Source: Bacillus sp. EB01
GTDB lineage: Bacteria > Bacillota > Bacilli > Bacillales > Cytobacillaceae
Assembly: GCF_000613125.1 (NCBI RefSeq)
Contig: NZ_HG964497.1
Span: 4,489,127-4,553,126 of the forward strand
DNA: 64,000 nucleotides
Reading direction: 5' to 3'
Below the pieces are notes generated by a model that made no database searches, was not told the origin of the DNA, and saw only the letters and a program-made list of their open reading frames with translations. Numbering within the stretch: the stretch's first letter is position 1; every line of letters begins with the position of its first letter. A program made the position numbers and the translations under genes. Shown piece after piece: positions 54,617-64,000 of the stretch.

Positions 54617-57226
54617 ATGCAGGAAATCGTCGATGCTTATAAATTGGCAGTCGAACAAACTAAAAAGAAAATTAAAGAAGATATAAGCAAATACCTTGAA
54701 ACGAAGGAAGCTCTGCCGCCTTTTAATCAATATGCTGAAGATCGTATGCATTATTTAGAACAGCTCTGGGTGAATGTCTGGCTGAACAAGGCGACAAATA
54801 GCGTTTCCAAGAAAGCCAAAAAGGAATTCCTCGCTGAAAAAGGCTTTGACACCGAGGGAGTGGACCGGAAGCTAATTAATCGCCTTTTCAGAACAGAAAT
54901 ACGTGACTTTTCGCCCTTTGATGTCAATGGGTGGGTGGACTCTGAAATTGGAAAAGCGCCAGAGAAGTGGCGAAAAATGTATGACCGGGCCAGGAAGAAT
55001 TATAAGGAAAGGCTAGAAGCTGAAAAAGTGCAACAGCAGCGTGAAAAAAATACACGAAGTATCGTCGAACACGCTGAAGCAGTTTTTCATGACCATGAGA
55101 TGCTGCTTTACCTGCTAACAAGACATATGGTCGCGCAAGAGCTTAAGAAAGATATGGAGCAGGGGAAAAAATATAAAAGAATTGATAGTTTTAGGCTTGA
55201 GGAAAAGTTAACCGAAATTGGTCCATTCTCTGTAGATGATTATTTACATGTTTATGAATTTTTTGATGAATTTACTGGTGATATTCATAAAACAAACGAC
55301 CGCGGCAGGTATTATTTTGAATACGAAACCTACTATTACCCGTACGAGAGGCTAATAGGCAGTTTTGTGCTAAGGGAATCAGCTAAATTAATATCGGAAA
55401 GTCTCCCTGGCGAACTGGCCGGATTTTTTGTTGGCGGAGATGAAAGACCTCAAAATGGAAATTATGCTTCATTCCTCATTGCTGAAATGGCAGAGGATCT
55501 TTCGAGGGATTTTATTGAACGGATTGCGGATGAATACATGGACGATTTGATAAACCTGACTGACATTCCGTTTGATCCGGAAAAACACCTGGCTATTTAT
55601 GAACAGAACCTGAAGGAAGCCGAGAAAAGGCAGGCTGAAGAAGAAGCTGAGGCTGAGAGACAGGCTGCAGAGGAACAGAGGATGCTTGATGAGGTATTTG
55701 GTGTTGAATACCGTATATCAAGTGTCCGAAATGTAAACTATGTTCTTCATATTGGTGAAACCAATACCGGCAAGACACATCATGCGCTGACAAGCATGAT
55801 GGCGGCATCGAGCGGCCTTTATTTGGCACCGCTCCGTCTACTCGCCCTCGAGGTTTATGACAGGCTGAATTCACAGGGGGTACCGTGTTCACTCAAAACA
55901 GGTGAGGAAGAAAAGCTTGAACCAAATGCCAATCATTTTGCCTGTACGGTTGAGATGTTCCATGAAAAAGATTTTTATGAAGTGGTAGTTATCGATGAGG
56001 CACAAATGGTAGCGGACCGGGACAGGGGATTTTCCTGGTATAAGGCTATCACAAAGGCGAATGCACGTGAGGTCCACATCATTGGCAGCAGGAATATTAA
56101 AGAAATGGTGCTTCATCTGCTTGGGAATGCGGACTACGAGATGATTGAATATACCAGGGATATTCCGCTTCAAGTTGAGGATAAAGAATTTTCCCTGAGG
56201 AACACAAGGAAGGGAGATGCGCTTGTTTGTTTTTCCAGAAAACAAGTCCTTTCAACTGCTGCAGCCCTTCAAGGTAATGGCCATAAGGTTAGTATGATAT
56301 ATGGCAGTATGCCTCCAGAGACTAGAAAGAAACAAATGCAAAGATTCATCGACGGGGAAACTGCGGTAATTGTCGCTACAGATGCAATTGGCATGGGTCT
56401 TAACTTGCCGATTCGCAGGATTGTATTTTTGGAAAATGAAAAATTTGATGGCACATCCAGACGGAGGCTTACTTCACAGGAAATTAAGCAGATTGCCGGG
56501 CGGGCAGGGAGAAAAGGCATCTATAATATCGGTAAAGTCGCATTCGTGTCAGATATACAAAGAATGAAAAGGCTGCTGGAAGCTGAGGATAAGCCAGTCA
56601 ATGTTTTCGCGATTGCACCAACAAACGCAGTCTTTGAGCGATTTCAACGATACAGCCGTAACCTTGGCGATTTTTTTGAGCTTTGGGAAAAATACCAGAG
56701 CCCGCCTGGGACGAAAAAGGCAGAACTGGCCGAAGAGCGCAGCCGTTATGAGTTAATTGAAGGAACCTTTCTTGAATCAAAGTTTCCTATGATGGAGCTT
56801 TATGGCTTTCTCCATTTGCCTTTCTCGGCAAAGGAACCGCAGCTTACCGAACAATGGCTTCAGACTATGGAAGCAATTGCTACTGGAAGGGAGCTTCCTG
56901 AACCCTCGATAAAACGACGCAATCTGGAGGATATGGAACTGACGTATAAGGCAATCGGCCTTCATTTGTTATTTTTATATAAGCTTGGAATGAGGACAGA
57001 AGCTATTTATTGGGAAAGAATGCGTGAGCAAGTTAGCGATGGAGTCCATGAGGAACTGAATGATGTAGGAAAAAGTATTCAAAAAAAATGTAAGATCTGC
57101 GGCAAGCCTCTTCCAGCGGATTTCCCATATGGAATATGCAATGAATGCCACTCACATCAAAAGAACAGAAAATACGGGGGGAGAAAGTTTGGGAAAATGC
57201 GAAGAAGTACAAAGAGAAAACCTTAA
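54617..57226 (+). CDS. SUV3-like DExH RNA/DNA helicase
   Basis: 869 residues. The helicase core (about 370-690) carries GETNTGKTHHAL (motif I), LAPLRLLALEVYDRL (Ia), VIDEAQM (II, DEAQ), VATDAIGMGLNLPI (V) and QIAGRAGR (VI). The spacing and wording follow mitochondrial SUV3 more closely than DEAD-box or RecQ proteins. It has a long N-terminal helical region (1-365) with a charged coiled coil (about 330-360, AEKRQAEEEAEAERQAAEE) and a C-terminal zinc ribbon (CKICGKP..CNEC). Probably RNA turnover or processing. ATG with AAGGAG upstream. Confidence 0.87.
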   Translation: MQEIVDAYKLAVEQTKKKIKEDISKYLETKEALPPFNQYAEDRMHYLEQLWVNVWLNKATNSVSKKAKKEFLAEKGFDTEGVDRKLINRLFRTEIRDFSPFDVNGWVDSEIGKAPEKWRKMYDRARKNYKERLEAEKVQQQREKNTRSIVEHAEAVFHDHEMLLYLLTRHMVAQELKKDMEQGKKYKRIDSFRLEEKLTEIGPFSVDDYLHVYEFFDEFTGDIHKTNDRGRYYFEYETYYYPYERLIGSFVLRESAKLISESLPGELAGFFVGGDERPQNGNYASFLIAEMAEDLSRDFIERIADEYMDDLINLTDIPFDPEKHLAIYEQNLKEAEKRQAEEEAEAERQAAEEQRMLDEVFGVEYRISSVRNVNYVLHIGETNTGKTHHALTSMMAASSGLYLAPLRLLALEVYDRLNSQGVPCSLKTGEEEKLEPNANHFACTVEMFHEKDFYEVVVIDEAQMVADRDRGFSWYKAITKANAREVHIIGSRNIKEMVLHLLGNADYEMIEYTRDIPLQVEDKEFSLRNTRKGDALVCFSRKQVLSTAAALQGNGHKVSMIYGSMPPETRKKQMQRFIDGETAVIVATDAIGMGLNLPIRRIVFLENEKFDGTSRRRLTSQEIKQIAGRAGRKGIYNIGKVAFVSDIQRMKRLLEAEDKPVNVFAIAPTNAVFERFQRYSRNLGDFFELWEKYQSPPGTKKAELAEERSRYELIEGTFLESKFPMMELYGFLHLPFSAKEPQLTEQWLQTMEAIATGRELPEPSIKRRNLEDMELTYKAIGLHLLFLYKLGMRTEAIYWERMREQVSDGVHEELNDVGKSIQKKCKICGKPLPADFPYGICNECHSHQKNRKYGGRKFGKMRRSTKRKP

Positions 57227-57242
57227 TGAATACGAACTTATG

Positions 57243-57272
57243 TTCGTAATTTAGTGGGTTATATGGTATAAT
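57243..57272 (+). promoter_or_regulatory. Extended -10 promoter of the type I toxin mRNA
   Basis: TGG-TATAAT (57264-57272) with a poor -35 (TTCGTA at 57243-57248, 18-bp spacer); transcript starts near 57279. Confidence 0.65.
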
Positions 57273-57335
57273 TAACATAATCGGTGGTTCAAAAGGGTGG
57301 GACAAGCACTCCCGGTGAAAGGGGGTGATGCTTAT

Positions 57336-57419
57336 ATGACGGTCTTTCAAGGTTTGATGTTAGCCATTTCATTTGCAAGCCTGATTGTTGCTGTAATTGC
57401 AGCTGCCCATAAAAAATAA
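57336..57419 (+). CDS. Type I toxin, small hydrophobic (TxpA/BsrG/holin-like) peptide
   Basis: 27 residues: MTVFQGLMLAISFASLIV opens a single membrane helix that ends in a basic HKK tail. The MTVF(E/Q)xLMLxISFASLIV pattern is that of TxpA/BsrG-type and 'putative holin-like' type I toxins, which permeabilise the membrane. GGGGGTG lies before the ATG at 57336. The 5' and 3' flanks pair over 9 nt (AAGGGTGGG at 57293-57301, CCCACCCTT at 57420-57428), the long-range fold that usually keeps such mRNAs stable and poorly translated. Confidence 0.85.
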   Translation: MTVFQGLMLAISFASLIVAVIAAAHKK

Positions 57420-57547
57420 CCCACCCTTCAGCCGGCAAGCGATAAAGGCGGGTTAATTGACTTTAATTCCGATTCCTCAACCGGGAACCATCGATGGGGC
57501 TGTGCATGCTGTAACCATGCATGGCCTTCTTATTTTTATTTCTTCTT
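57408..57547 (-). ncRNA. Predicted antisense antitoxin RNA of the type I toxin
   Basis: Minus strand: a TATAAT hexamer (57559-57554) starts a transcript near 57547 that crosses the toxin 3' region and ends at an AACCC..GGGTT hairpin followed by ATTTTTT, inside the last toxin codons. About 140 nt, fully complementary to the toxin mRNA 3' end, as in TxpA/RatA and BsrG/SR4. The -35 is weak. Confidence 0.6.
57498..57540 (+). terminator. Terminator of the toxin mRNA
   Basis: GGC-TG-TGCATG..CATGCA-TG-GCC hairpin followed by TTATTTTTATTT. Confidence 0.75.
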
Positions 57548-57779
57548 TAGTTCATTATACCTGAAATTCTTAAAAAAGAAAATATCGTTGCCTTTAGGAA
57601 ACCAAAAAGGAAGTATGTTAATAATGTAATTTGGAATTTTATTCAGATAGTTATAACGAAACGGAACAAGCCTTTAGTAGGCCTTTCATAGTATCAGAGT
57701 AAAATAATTGGGTTTCCATATGCTTAAGCTCCGCTGCATCATCGGAGTACCGTTGTTACACTTGGCTTTGGTCACCTTT

Positions 57780-58667
57780 TTATCGTTTTACCTCATTGTA
57801 TCTCCTCGTGACAGCAGGCCAATTGACGACATTCCACCAATTATCTACGTATTTACCGCGGTTGTTTTCGTATTGAAGGTAATAAGCATGTTCCCAAACA
57901 TCAAGTGGCAGAAGTGGAATGACATCCCATTGGCTGAGGTTTTGATGCTTTTCTGCCTGAAGGATTTCGAAGCGCCTTGCCCTTGGCGACCAAACAAGGA
58001 TTGCCCAGCCTGAGCCTTCCACTTTTTTTGCTGCTTCACTAAAATGTGCTTTAAATTTATCGAAACTGCCAAATGCACGGTTTATTTCATTTAAAAGCTC
58101 ACCCTGGGGCCTCCCGCCAGCATTTGGTGCCATCGTTTCCCAAAAGAGTGTATGCAAATAATGTCCCGCTCCATTGAAAGCTGCTTCCCTTTCCCAGTGC
58201 TTCAATAAAGTAAAATCGTTTGTTTCCCTCGCCCTTGCCATTTCAGTTTCTGCCTTATTTAAGCCGTCTACATAAGCTTGATGGTGCTGAGTATGATGGA
58301 GCAGCATGATCCGCCTGTTAATATACGGTTCGAGTGCCCCGTATTCGTATGGAAGTCGTGGAAGCACATGCCTGCCTATCGGTATTTGCCGGGCAAGACC
58401 TCCTCCTGTATGTTGTTCTTCAACCTGCAGCCATTTTTCATAAAGAACATTTGCCTTATTTTCGGCAACCAGTGCATATTCAGGTGATTGTTCACTTCTC
58501 TGTTGTAGGCTGCTCTCTAATTCTTCTAAAAAAAGGTCCAGTGAACGAGTAAAATCAGGCAAGGTACCAGGTGCGGCCCTATCTTGCAGTAAAGCCGTTG
58601 AATGAATTTTCATTCCCACAGCCCAATTCTTAAGTTCGTTAATGTAGTGAATTGCATCTGTTCGCAC
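57780..58667 (-). CDS. sodF: Fe/Mn superoxide dismutase with N-terminal extension (SodF-like)
   Basis: About 295 residues. The first about 95 residues are a helical extension unlike classical SOD. The enzyme part follows with LPRLPYEYGALEPYI, MLLHHTQHHQAYV (metal His), HYLHTLFWE (His) and DVWEHAYYLQYENNR (Asp, His). The order matches B. subtilis SodF. The GTG at 58667 is preferred, since GGGAGGG lies directly against the ATG at 58673. Single gene, minus strand. Confidence 0.9.
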   Translation of the reverse strand: MRTDAIHYINELKNWAVGMKIHSTALLQDRAAPGTLPDFTRSLDLFLEELESSLQQRSEQSPEYALVAENKANVLYEKWLQVEEQHTGGGLARQIPIGRHVLPRLPYEYGALEPYINRRIMLLHHTQHHQAYVDGLNKAETEMARARETNDFTLLKHWEREAAFNGAGHYLHTLFWETMAPNAGGRPQGELLNEINRAFGSFDKFKAHFSEAAKKVEGSGWAILVWSPRARRFEILQAEKHQNLSQWDVIPLLPLDVWEHAYYLQYENNRGKYVDNWWNVVNWPAVTRRYNEVKR

Positions 58668-58673
58668 TACCAT

Positions 58674-59185
58674 CCCTCCCTATTCATCCTGCCAACATAA
58701 ATAGTATGTTTGAATCCAATATTTAGCACTTTTATTTTTTATTTTCTCAGTTGAACTAAATAGTTTTATTTTACTGGAAACGAAGGTACAAAAATCTAAA
58801 CGAAATGCTAGTAAATCTTTCGTGGCAGAGTGTTTCGATGTACTTTACGACAGCATTCTCTTAAACTCTCTCTGATTAGAAGGTCTCTTGAGTGTCCGAA
58901 AATCTGACGAGAAATTATATTTAGATAATATTATTTTATTGAGCACAGGTTTTCTTTTTTAGAAAGTGGGGTATAGAAAAGCTTGGGTATAGTCCGTATG
59001 GAACCGCTTTATAAAAATATTATTAAAAAATAATAAGTTTTCGGATAATTATAAGAGGTTTTTACAGTCGATATGTCGAAAAGTAATGTATGACCTGTAG
59101 GATGGTTATGCAGGAAATAATTATTATGTTTATGCAAGTAATTATAAGGAAACTAGAATACTATTAAAAATGGCAGGTGAACGGG
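58674..59185. other. Long AT-rich divergent region before the glycogen operon
   Basis: 512 bp without an ORF of quality. TTTACA-N17-TAATGT (about 59064-59092) is the best sigma-A-like promoter for glgB. TATGCAGGAAATAATTA and TATGCAAGTAATTA (about 59107-59151) form an imperfect direct repeat of unknown role. Confidence 0.4.
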
Positions 59186-61144
59186 ATGGTATTTCGTCCA
59201 ACAGAATACCAGCTTCATTTATTTCATGAAGGAGCGCTATACAAAGGCCACGAACTATTTGGGGCCCATGTCCTGAATGATGGGGACCAGCCATACACCC
59301 GATTCTGCGTTTGGGCTCCAAACGCTGTTGAAGTCCGACTTGCAGGGGATTTTAATAACTGGAATTCCGCGGGCTACTCATTTGAAAGAGTGAATAAAGA
59401 AGGTGTATGGGTCTATTACGAAAAAGAGGATATGACCGGTGCCATCTACAAATATGAAATAACCTCAAAGACAGGAGAAAAGCTTTTAAAGGCTGATCCA
59501 TACGCATTCTTCTCGGAACTTCGGCCAAATACAGCTTCAGTCGTTCAGCCGCTTGATGGGTATAAATGGAATGACCAGTCCTGGCTGAAGAAAAGGGCGA
59601 AAAAGGAACCCATCGGTGAACCGACAGCGATATATGAAGTGCATCTTGGGTCGTGGAAAAAGAAAGAAGATGGGGAATTCCTCACATACCGGGAAATTGC
59701 TGATGAATTGATACCTTTTGTTCTTGAACATGGGTACTCTCATATTGAAGTGATGCCTGTTACCGAGCACCCCCTGGATATTTCATGGGGCTACCAGACC
59801 ACAGGCTATTTCTCGGTTACTAGCAGATACGGCTCTCCGCATGATTTCATGTATTTCGTGGATAAATGTCATCAGAATGGCATAGGGGTCATTCTTGATT
59901 GGGTTCCTGGACACTTCTGTAAGGATGCCCATGGCCTATACCGGTTCGACGGCGGATTTGCCTATGAATATAAGAAAGAAATCGATAGGGAAAATCATGT
60001 ATGGGGAACAGCCAATTTTGATCTTGGGAGGACGGAAGTAATCAGCTTCCTGATCTCGAGTGCGATTTTTTGGATTGAACACTACCATATTGATGGCTTC
60101 AGAGTTGATGCCGTTGCCAATATCATTTATTGGCCGAACTCTGAAAGGGCGGTCAACACATTTGGGATCGAATTCCTTAAAAAACTCAACTCCGCTATAA
60201 CTAAATTTTCACCTAATATCCTCATGATTGCCGAGGATTCCACGGATTGGCCAAAAGTAACTGAGTCCCCGGACAATGGCGGCCTTGGATTTACTTTTAA
60301 GTGGAATATGGGCTGGATGAATGACATGCTCAAGTACATGGAAACAGATCCAAACCAGCGCAGGCATCATCATAATAAGGTGACCTTCTCACTTATGTAT
60401 GCTTTTTCCGAAAATTTTGTTCTACCTTTCTCTCATGATGAAGTGGTTCACGGTAAGAAGTCGCTTCTCGATAAAATGCCGGGAGATTATTGGCAGAAAT
60501 TTGCCCAACTCCGACTGCTTCTTGGATACCAAACAACCCATCCCGGGAAAAAGCTGACTTTCATGGGAACAGAGCTGGGCCAATTTTCCGAATGGAAAGA
60601 TAAGGAGCAGCTGGATTGGCATCTTCTTGATTATGAGAAGCATGCGGAATTGAACCATTATGTAAAAGAGCTTAACAAATTATATAAGCGATCAAAACCG
60701 CTATATGAATTAGACTCCTCACCCGATGGCTTCGAATGGATTGACCCAAACAACCATAATCAATCTGTTTTCTCATTTCTTCGGATCGGCAAAAGAGATG
60801 ATGAATTCTTAGTTGTGGTTTGCAATTTTACCTGGCAGGCTTATTCCAATTACAGGATAGGAGTTCCCGCTCCGGAAAGGTATCGGGAAATCCTCAACAG
60901 CGATGATGTGGAATTTGGCGGTTCAGGTGTTATCAATAAAAAAGTAATTAAGGCAGAGGAGATTCCGTATCATGGCAAGCCATTTTCGGTTGTTATGGAT
61001 GTACCGCCGTACGGAATATCGATTTTAAGGCCTGTTAAAAAAAGAAAGGGGATAAATGCCAATGTCAAAGAAGAGGATGGTAGCCATGCTTCTGGCGGGA
61101 GGCCAGGGCAGCAGGCTAAACTCACTAACAAAAGAATTGGCTAA
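59186..61144 (+). CDS. glgB: 1,4-alpha-glucan branching enzyme
   Basis: 652 residues. An N-terminal CBM48 domain ([19 protein letters not shown]) is followed by the GH13 barrel with [16 protein letters not shown] (catalytic Asp), AEDSTDW (catalytic Glu) and LPFSHDEV. It makes alpha-1,6 branches in glycogen. The ATG at 59186 has AGGTG at 6 nt. The last 30 codons overlap glgC in another frame, giving a non-conserved tail ([14 protein letters not shown]..). Confidence 0.96.
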   Translation: MVFRPTEYQLHLFHEGALYKGHELFGAHVLNDGDQPYTRFCVWAPNAVEVRLAGDFNNWNSAGYSFERVNKEGVWVYYEKEDMTGAIYKYEITSKTGEKLLKADPYAFFSELRPNTASVVQPLDGYKWNDQSWLKKRAKKEPIGEPTAIYEVHLGSWKKKEDGEFLTYREIADELIPFVLEHGYSHIEVMPVTEHPLDISWGYQTTGYFSVTSRYGSPHDFMYFVDKCHQNGIGVILDWVPGHFCKDAHGLYRFDGGFAYEYKKEIDRENHVWGTANFDLGRTEVISFLISSAIFWIEHYHIDGFRVDAVANIIYWPNSERAVNTFGIEFLKKLNSAITKFSPNILMIAEDSTDWPKVTESPDNGGLGFTFKWNMGWMNDMLKYMETDPNQRRHHHNKVTFSLMYAFSENFVLPFSHDEVVHGKKSLLDKMPGDYWQKFAQLRLLLGYQTTHPGKKLTFMGTELGQFSEWKDKEQLDWHLLDYEKHAELNHYVKELNKLYKRSKPLYELDSSPDGFEWIDPNNHNQSVFSFLRIGKRDDEFLVVVCNFTWQAYSNYRIGVPAPERYREILNSDDVEFGGSGVINKKVIKAEEIPYHGKPFSVVMDVPPYGISILRPVKKRKGINANVKEEDGSHASGGRPGQQAKLTNKRIG

Positions 61145-62207
61145 GCCGGGAGTCCCGTTCGGGGGCAAATACAGAATCATTGATTTTCCGCTTAGCAACT
61201 GCACGAATTCAGGAGTTTATACGGTTGGGGTACTGACCCAGTATCAGCCACTTGTCCTGAACAGTTATATCGGGATTGGAAGCGCCTGGGACCTCGATAG
61301 GATGGATGGGGGAGTAACCGTACTTCCGCCATACAGTGTCTCATCGGAAGTGAAATGGTATGACGGAACAGCAAGTGCCATCTTCCAGAATCTAAATTAT
61401 CTTAGGCAATATGACCCTGAATATGTACTGATTTTATCAGGAGACCATATTTATAAAATGAATTATGAACTTATGCTTGACCATCATATTGAAAATAACG
61501 CTGATGTCACAATATCAGTTATCGAGGTCCCTTGGGACGAAGCCAGCCGATTTGGCATTATGAATACCAATGAGGACTTGTCGATTGTGGAATTCGATGA
61601 AAAACCGAAAAATCCAAAGAGCAACCTTGCATCGATGGGTATTTATATTTTTAATTGGAAGGTTCTTGAGGAATATTTGATTCGCGATGATGAAAATCCT
61701 GAATCGTCCCATGACTTCGGGAAGGATATTATTCCGCTGCTGTTAAGGGATGAAAAGAAACTTGTGGCTTATCCTTTCAAGGGCTACTGGAAGGACGTTG
61801 GTACTGTTCAAAGCCTTTGGGAAGCAAACATGGATTTACTCGATGAAACATCGGAATTGAATCTGTTTGACCAGTCGTGGAGGATTTACTCGGTTAACCC
61901 GAATCAGCCGCCGCAATATATTTGTCCGGAAGCTCGGTTGACGGAATCTCTTGTCAATGAGGGATGTGTTATTGAAGGAGAAGTTGTGAAGACGGTTGTA
62001 TTCCAGGGCGTTTCCATTAAAGAAGGAGCGTTTGTAAAAGAATCTGTTATTATGCCGGATGCAGTGATTGGCTCTGGCAGCGTAATCGAGAAAGCTATTG
62101 TTTCACCTGGCATTTCCATTCCTGAGGGAGCTGTTATTAAAGGCAGCGATGAGGAAGTAGTACTAATCTCTGAAGACACATTGGAAGAACTATTATCTAA
62201 AAAATAG
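61056..62207 (+). CDS. glgC: Glucose-1-phosphate adenylyltransferase, catalytic subunit
   Basis: 383 residues. [15 protein letters not shown] is the nucleotide-binding loop; [27 protein letters not shown] (Asp, metal) and [10 protein letters not shown] (Lys for Glc-1-P) follow, and then a left-handed beta helix. It forms ADP-glucose, the first committed step. The ATG at 61056 follows AAAGGGG. It starts 89 bp inside glgB, in a different frame. Confidence 0.96.
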   Translation: MPMSKKRMVAMLLAGGQGSRLNSLTKELAKPGVPFGGKYRIIDFPLSNCTNSGVYTVGVLTQYQPLVLNSYIGIGSAWDLDRMDGGVTVLPPYSVSSEVKWYDGTASAIFQNLNYLRQYDPEYVLILSGDHIYKMNYELMLDHHIENNADVTISVIEVPWDEASRFGIMNTNEDLSIVEFDEKPKNPKSNLASMGIYIFNWKVLEEYLIRDDENPESSHDFGKDIIPLLLRDEKKLVAYPFKGYWKDVGTVQSLWEANMDLLDETSELNLFDQSWRIYSVNPNQPPQYICPEARLTESLVNEGCVIEGEVVKTVVFQGVSIKEGAFVKESVIMPDAVIGSGSVIEKAIVSPGISIPEGAVIKGSDEEVVLISEDTLEELLSKK

Positions 62208-62227
62208 TAGAAAAGGAGGGGCCATTC

Positions 62228-63253
62228 TTGAACAAGGATATGCTAGGTATTATAGATGCAACGACCGTTCATAAAGGTCTTGAAGAACTGACAATTCACC
62301 GTTCCGTCGCCGCTATTCCGTTTGGTGGCAGGTATCGCCTGATTGACTTTATACTCTCCAACATGGTGAATTCTGGCGTTCAAAGTGTCGGGATATTTTC
62401 GAAATACCAATACAGGTCATTGATGGACCATCTTGGTTCAGGAAGAAACTGGGATCTGAATAGAAAGAGGGATGGTCTGTTTTTCTTCCCGTCCACAAGC
62501 CTTGATAAGCCGGTGACGGGCATAGGGCCATTTGAGGATTTTGCTGCAAATATTGACTTTTTTAAACGAAGCAATCAAAAGTATGCCCTGGTCGCCAACT
62601 CCTATACCGTATTCAGTATGGATTTCAGGGAGGTCCTTGAAAACCATATTCGAAATGAAAGTGATATTACTGAAGTTCGGAAAGATGGCGCTTCGCTTGG
62701 GATTTATTTGATGAAAAAGGACCTGTTGCTAGACTTGATCGAAAAAAGGAATGAAACAGGCTATTTAAGCATGCGCGATGCTGTAACAGATTTAAATGCT
62801 CCATTTAAAATCGACTATTTTTCATATGAAGGCTTCGCTATCATGGTTGATTCAATCAGCAGCTATTTTGAAGCTAGCAAAAGCCTGCTTCAGCCTGAAA
62901 TATGGCAGCGCCTTTTCGTAAAAGGAAGACCAATTCTTACCAAGGTTAAAGATGAACCGCCTGCAAGGTACACATCTACCTCTTCTGTCCATAATGCGAT
63001 GATTGCAAACGGCAGCTATATAGAAGGTGTTGTTGAAAACAGCATTATTGCCAGAGGTGTAACTATTGGCAAAGGCTCGATTGTAAAAAATAGCATCATT
63101 ATGCAAAAGACAAAGATTGGTGAAAATTGCGTCCTCGACCATGTTATATTGGATAAAGATGTAAAGATAGCGAATGGCACGGAGCTGAGAGGCGAAGAAG
63201 GTAATCCGAATGTTATCCGCAAGGGCAGAGTACAGGGAGTGTGGAAAAACTAG
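62228..63253 (+). CDS. glgD: Glucose-1-phosphate adenylyltransferase, regulatory subunit GlgD
   Basis: 341 residues, a GlgC paralogue. The sugar pyrophosphorylase fold is retained ([31 protein letters not shown]) but the glycine-rich loop G-G-x-G-S-R is missing, so it cannot be catalytic alone. In Bacillus it pairs with GlgC. Starts at TTG 62228 with AAGGAGGGG; the stop overlaps the glgA GTG by 1 nt. Confidence 0.93.
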   Translation: MNKDMLGIIDATTVHKGLEELTIHRSVAAIPFGGRYRLIDFILSNMVNSGVQSVGIFSKYQYRSLMDHLGSGRNWDLNRKRDGLFFFPSTSLDKPVTGIGPFEDFAANIDFFKRSNQKYALVANSYTVFSMDFREVLENHIRNESDITEVRKDGASLGIYLMKKDLLLDLIEKRNETGYLSMRDAVTDLNAPFKIDYFSYEGFAIMVDSISSYFEASKSLLQPEIWQRLFVKGRPILTKVKDEPPARYTSTSSVHNAMIANGSYIEGVVENSIIARGVTIGKGSIVKNSIIMQKTKIGENCVLDHVILDKDVKIANGTELRGEEGNPNVIRKGRVQGVWKN

Positions 63254-64000
63254 TGAAACTTCTTTTTGCAGTATCGGAGTGTGTACCATTCATAAAATCT
63301 GGCGGTCTTGCAGATGTTGCTGGTTCCCTCCCGAAAGAATTAACAAAACTGGGCTATGATGTCAGGGTTATGCTTCCTAAATATACACTGATTCCTGATG
63401 AATTCAGGAAAAAAATGCGGAAGGTGACCGATTTCACTGTCCAGCTCGGCTGGCGAAACCAGTATTGCGGGATTGAACAGCTTGAGCATGAAGGGATCAC
63501 ATACTATTTTATCGATAACCAATATTATTTTTATCGAAGCCAAATGTACGGCGATTATGATGAAGGAGAGAAATTCTCTTACTTTAACCGGGCCGTTCTT
63601 GAAAGCATTGAACAGCTTGGTTTTTACCCTGATATCATCCATTGCCACGATTGGCATACAGGGATGATTCCTTTCCTTTTGCAGGAGCAATATCGCCATA
63701 GGGAAGGCTACGAAACCATCAAGACTGTTTTTACGATTCATAACCTGCAGTTTCAAGGAATCTTTCCAAAGGAAGTCATGAATGATCTGCTTGGCCTTGA
63801 TGACAGGTATTTCAATTCTCAACAGCTTGAATTTCACGGAAACATCAACTTTATGAAAGCCGCACTGATTTCCGCTGATAAGATCACCACAGTCAGTCCT
63901 ACCTATAGGGAAGAAATTAAAACAGCTTATTTTGGGGAGCGGCTGGATGGTGTCCTCAGAATGAGAAGCTGGGATCTCGAAGGAATTGTGAATGGCATCG
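63253..64000 (+). CDS. glgA: Glycogen synthase, N-terminal part (cut by window edge)
   Basis: GTG at 63253, sharing one base with the glgD stop. About 249 codons are visible: [20 protein letters not shown] (ADP-glucose loop KTGGL as KSGGL), [12 protein letters not shown] and TIHNLQFQG, all GlgA landmarks, then [13 protein letters not shown]. Frame continues off the right edge. Elongates glycogen from ADP-glucose. Fourth gene of glgBCDA; glgP probably follows outside. Confidence 0.95.
   Translation, partial: MKLLFAVSECVPFIKSGGLADVAGSLPKELTKLGYDVRVMLPKYTLIPDEFRKKMRKVTDFTVQLGWRNQYCGIEQLEHEGITYYFIDNQYYFYRSQMYGDYDEGEKFSYFNRAVLESIEQLGFYPDIIHCHDWHTGMIPFLLQEQYRHREGYETIKTVFTIHNLQFQGIFPKEVMNDLLGLDDRYFNSQQLEFHGNINFMKAALISADKITTVSPTYREEIKTAYFGERLDGVLRMRSWDLEGIVNGI

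Noticed and set aside
57708-58013. 101-codon plus-strand frame over the SOD gene
   Set aside because: It is the complement of the conserved SOD metal-site region and has no ribosome-binding site.

Overview
The window reads as chromosome of a low-G+C, endospore-forming Bacillaceae bacterium (Bacillus sensu lato). Support: a GerA-type germinant receptor operon, a csgA-like sigma-G spore protein gene, YhfH/YqhV/YdjO/YkuS family genes, Bacillus-type Fnr with a C-terminal cysteine cluster, CcpN, AGGAGG ribosome-binding sites and frequent GTG/TTG starts. No rRNA, tRNA, prophage or CRISPR array was seen. The species cannot be named from the sequence alone.

Layout. 1-6.2 kb: bioY under a BirA operator, a CcdA-like membrane protein, pyruvate formate-lyase (pflB) and its activase (pflA), and a membrane-anchored cupredoxin. 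6.3-12.4 kb: hutUIG, a YetF-like protein, an isolated molybdate permease, ykuS and a YuzL-like peptide. 12.6-16.6 kb: an ABC-F ATPase, fnr and several small genes. 17.2-24.9 kb: a multi-PAS histidine kinase, a selenocysteine-type formate dehydrogenase, a DoxX-like protein and a LysM/3D cell-wall protein. 25-34.8 kb: a nitrate-type MFS transporter fused to a PAS domain, a potassium-channel RCK subunit, threonine aldolase, an erythromycin-esterase-like enzyme, gmhB-csgA, a YitT protein, an MFS exporter and DUF3231. 35-44 kb: yqhV, a ger operon in the order A-C-D-B, a decayed TnpB element and ssuACB. 44-54.3 kb: mug, a predicted small RNA, ppiB, exoA, a divergent photolyase, ccpN-yqfL-ppdK, and a Mn-type riboswitch before a TerC gene. 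54.6-64 kb: a SUV3-like helicase, a type I toxin-antitoxin locus, a superoxide dismutase and glgBCDA (glgA cut by the window edge).

How the parts fit. The clearest theme is anaerobic formate metabolism. PflB/PflA make formate; the FdhF-like enzyme would oxidise it; Fnr is encoded between them. Both pflB and fdhF have the palindrome AGTGA-N6-TCACT exactly 21 nt upstream of a -10 hexamer, the geometry of an Fnr-activated (-41.5) promoter. The fdhF gene is read through an in-frame TGA at the selenocysteine position of the family, followed by a 6-bp hairpin with a GGUCU loop (a bacterial SECIS). A second theme is carbon storage and gluconeogenesis (ccpN-yqfL-ppdK, glgBCDA). A third is sporulation and germination.

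Unexplained structure: three intergenic arrays of TTTAT(C/G) motifs at about 21-bp (two helical turns) spacing, one of them inside a duplicated 150-bp block; several families of dispersed intergenic repeats; a MITE-like element abutting ccpN, whose best start codon is ATT; and a predicted 84-nt RNA with its own extended -10 promoter and terminator opposite the mug-ppiB gap.
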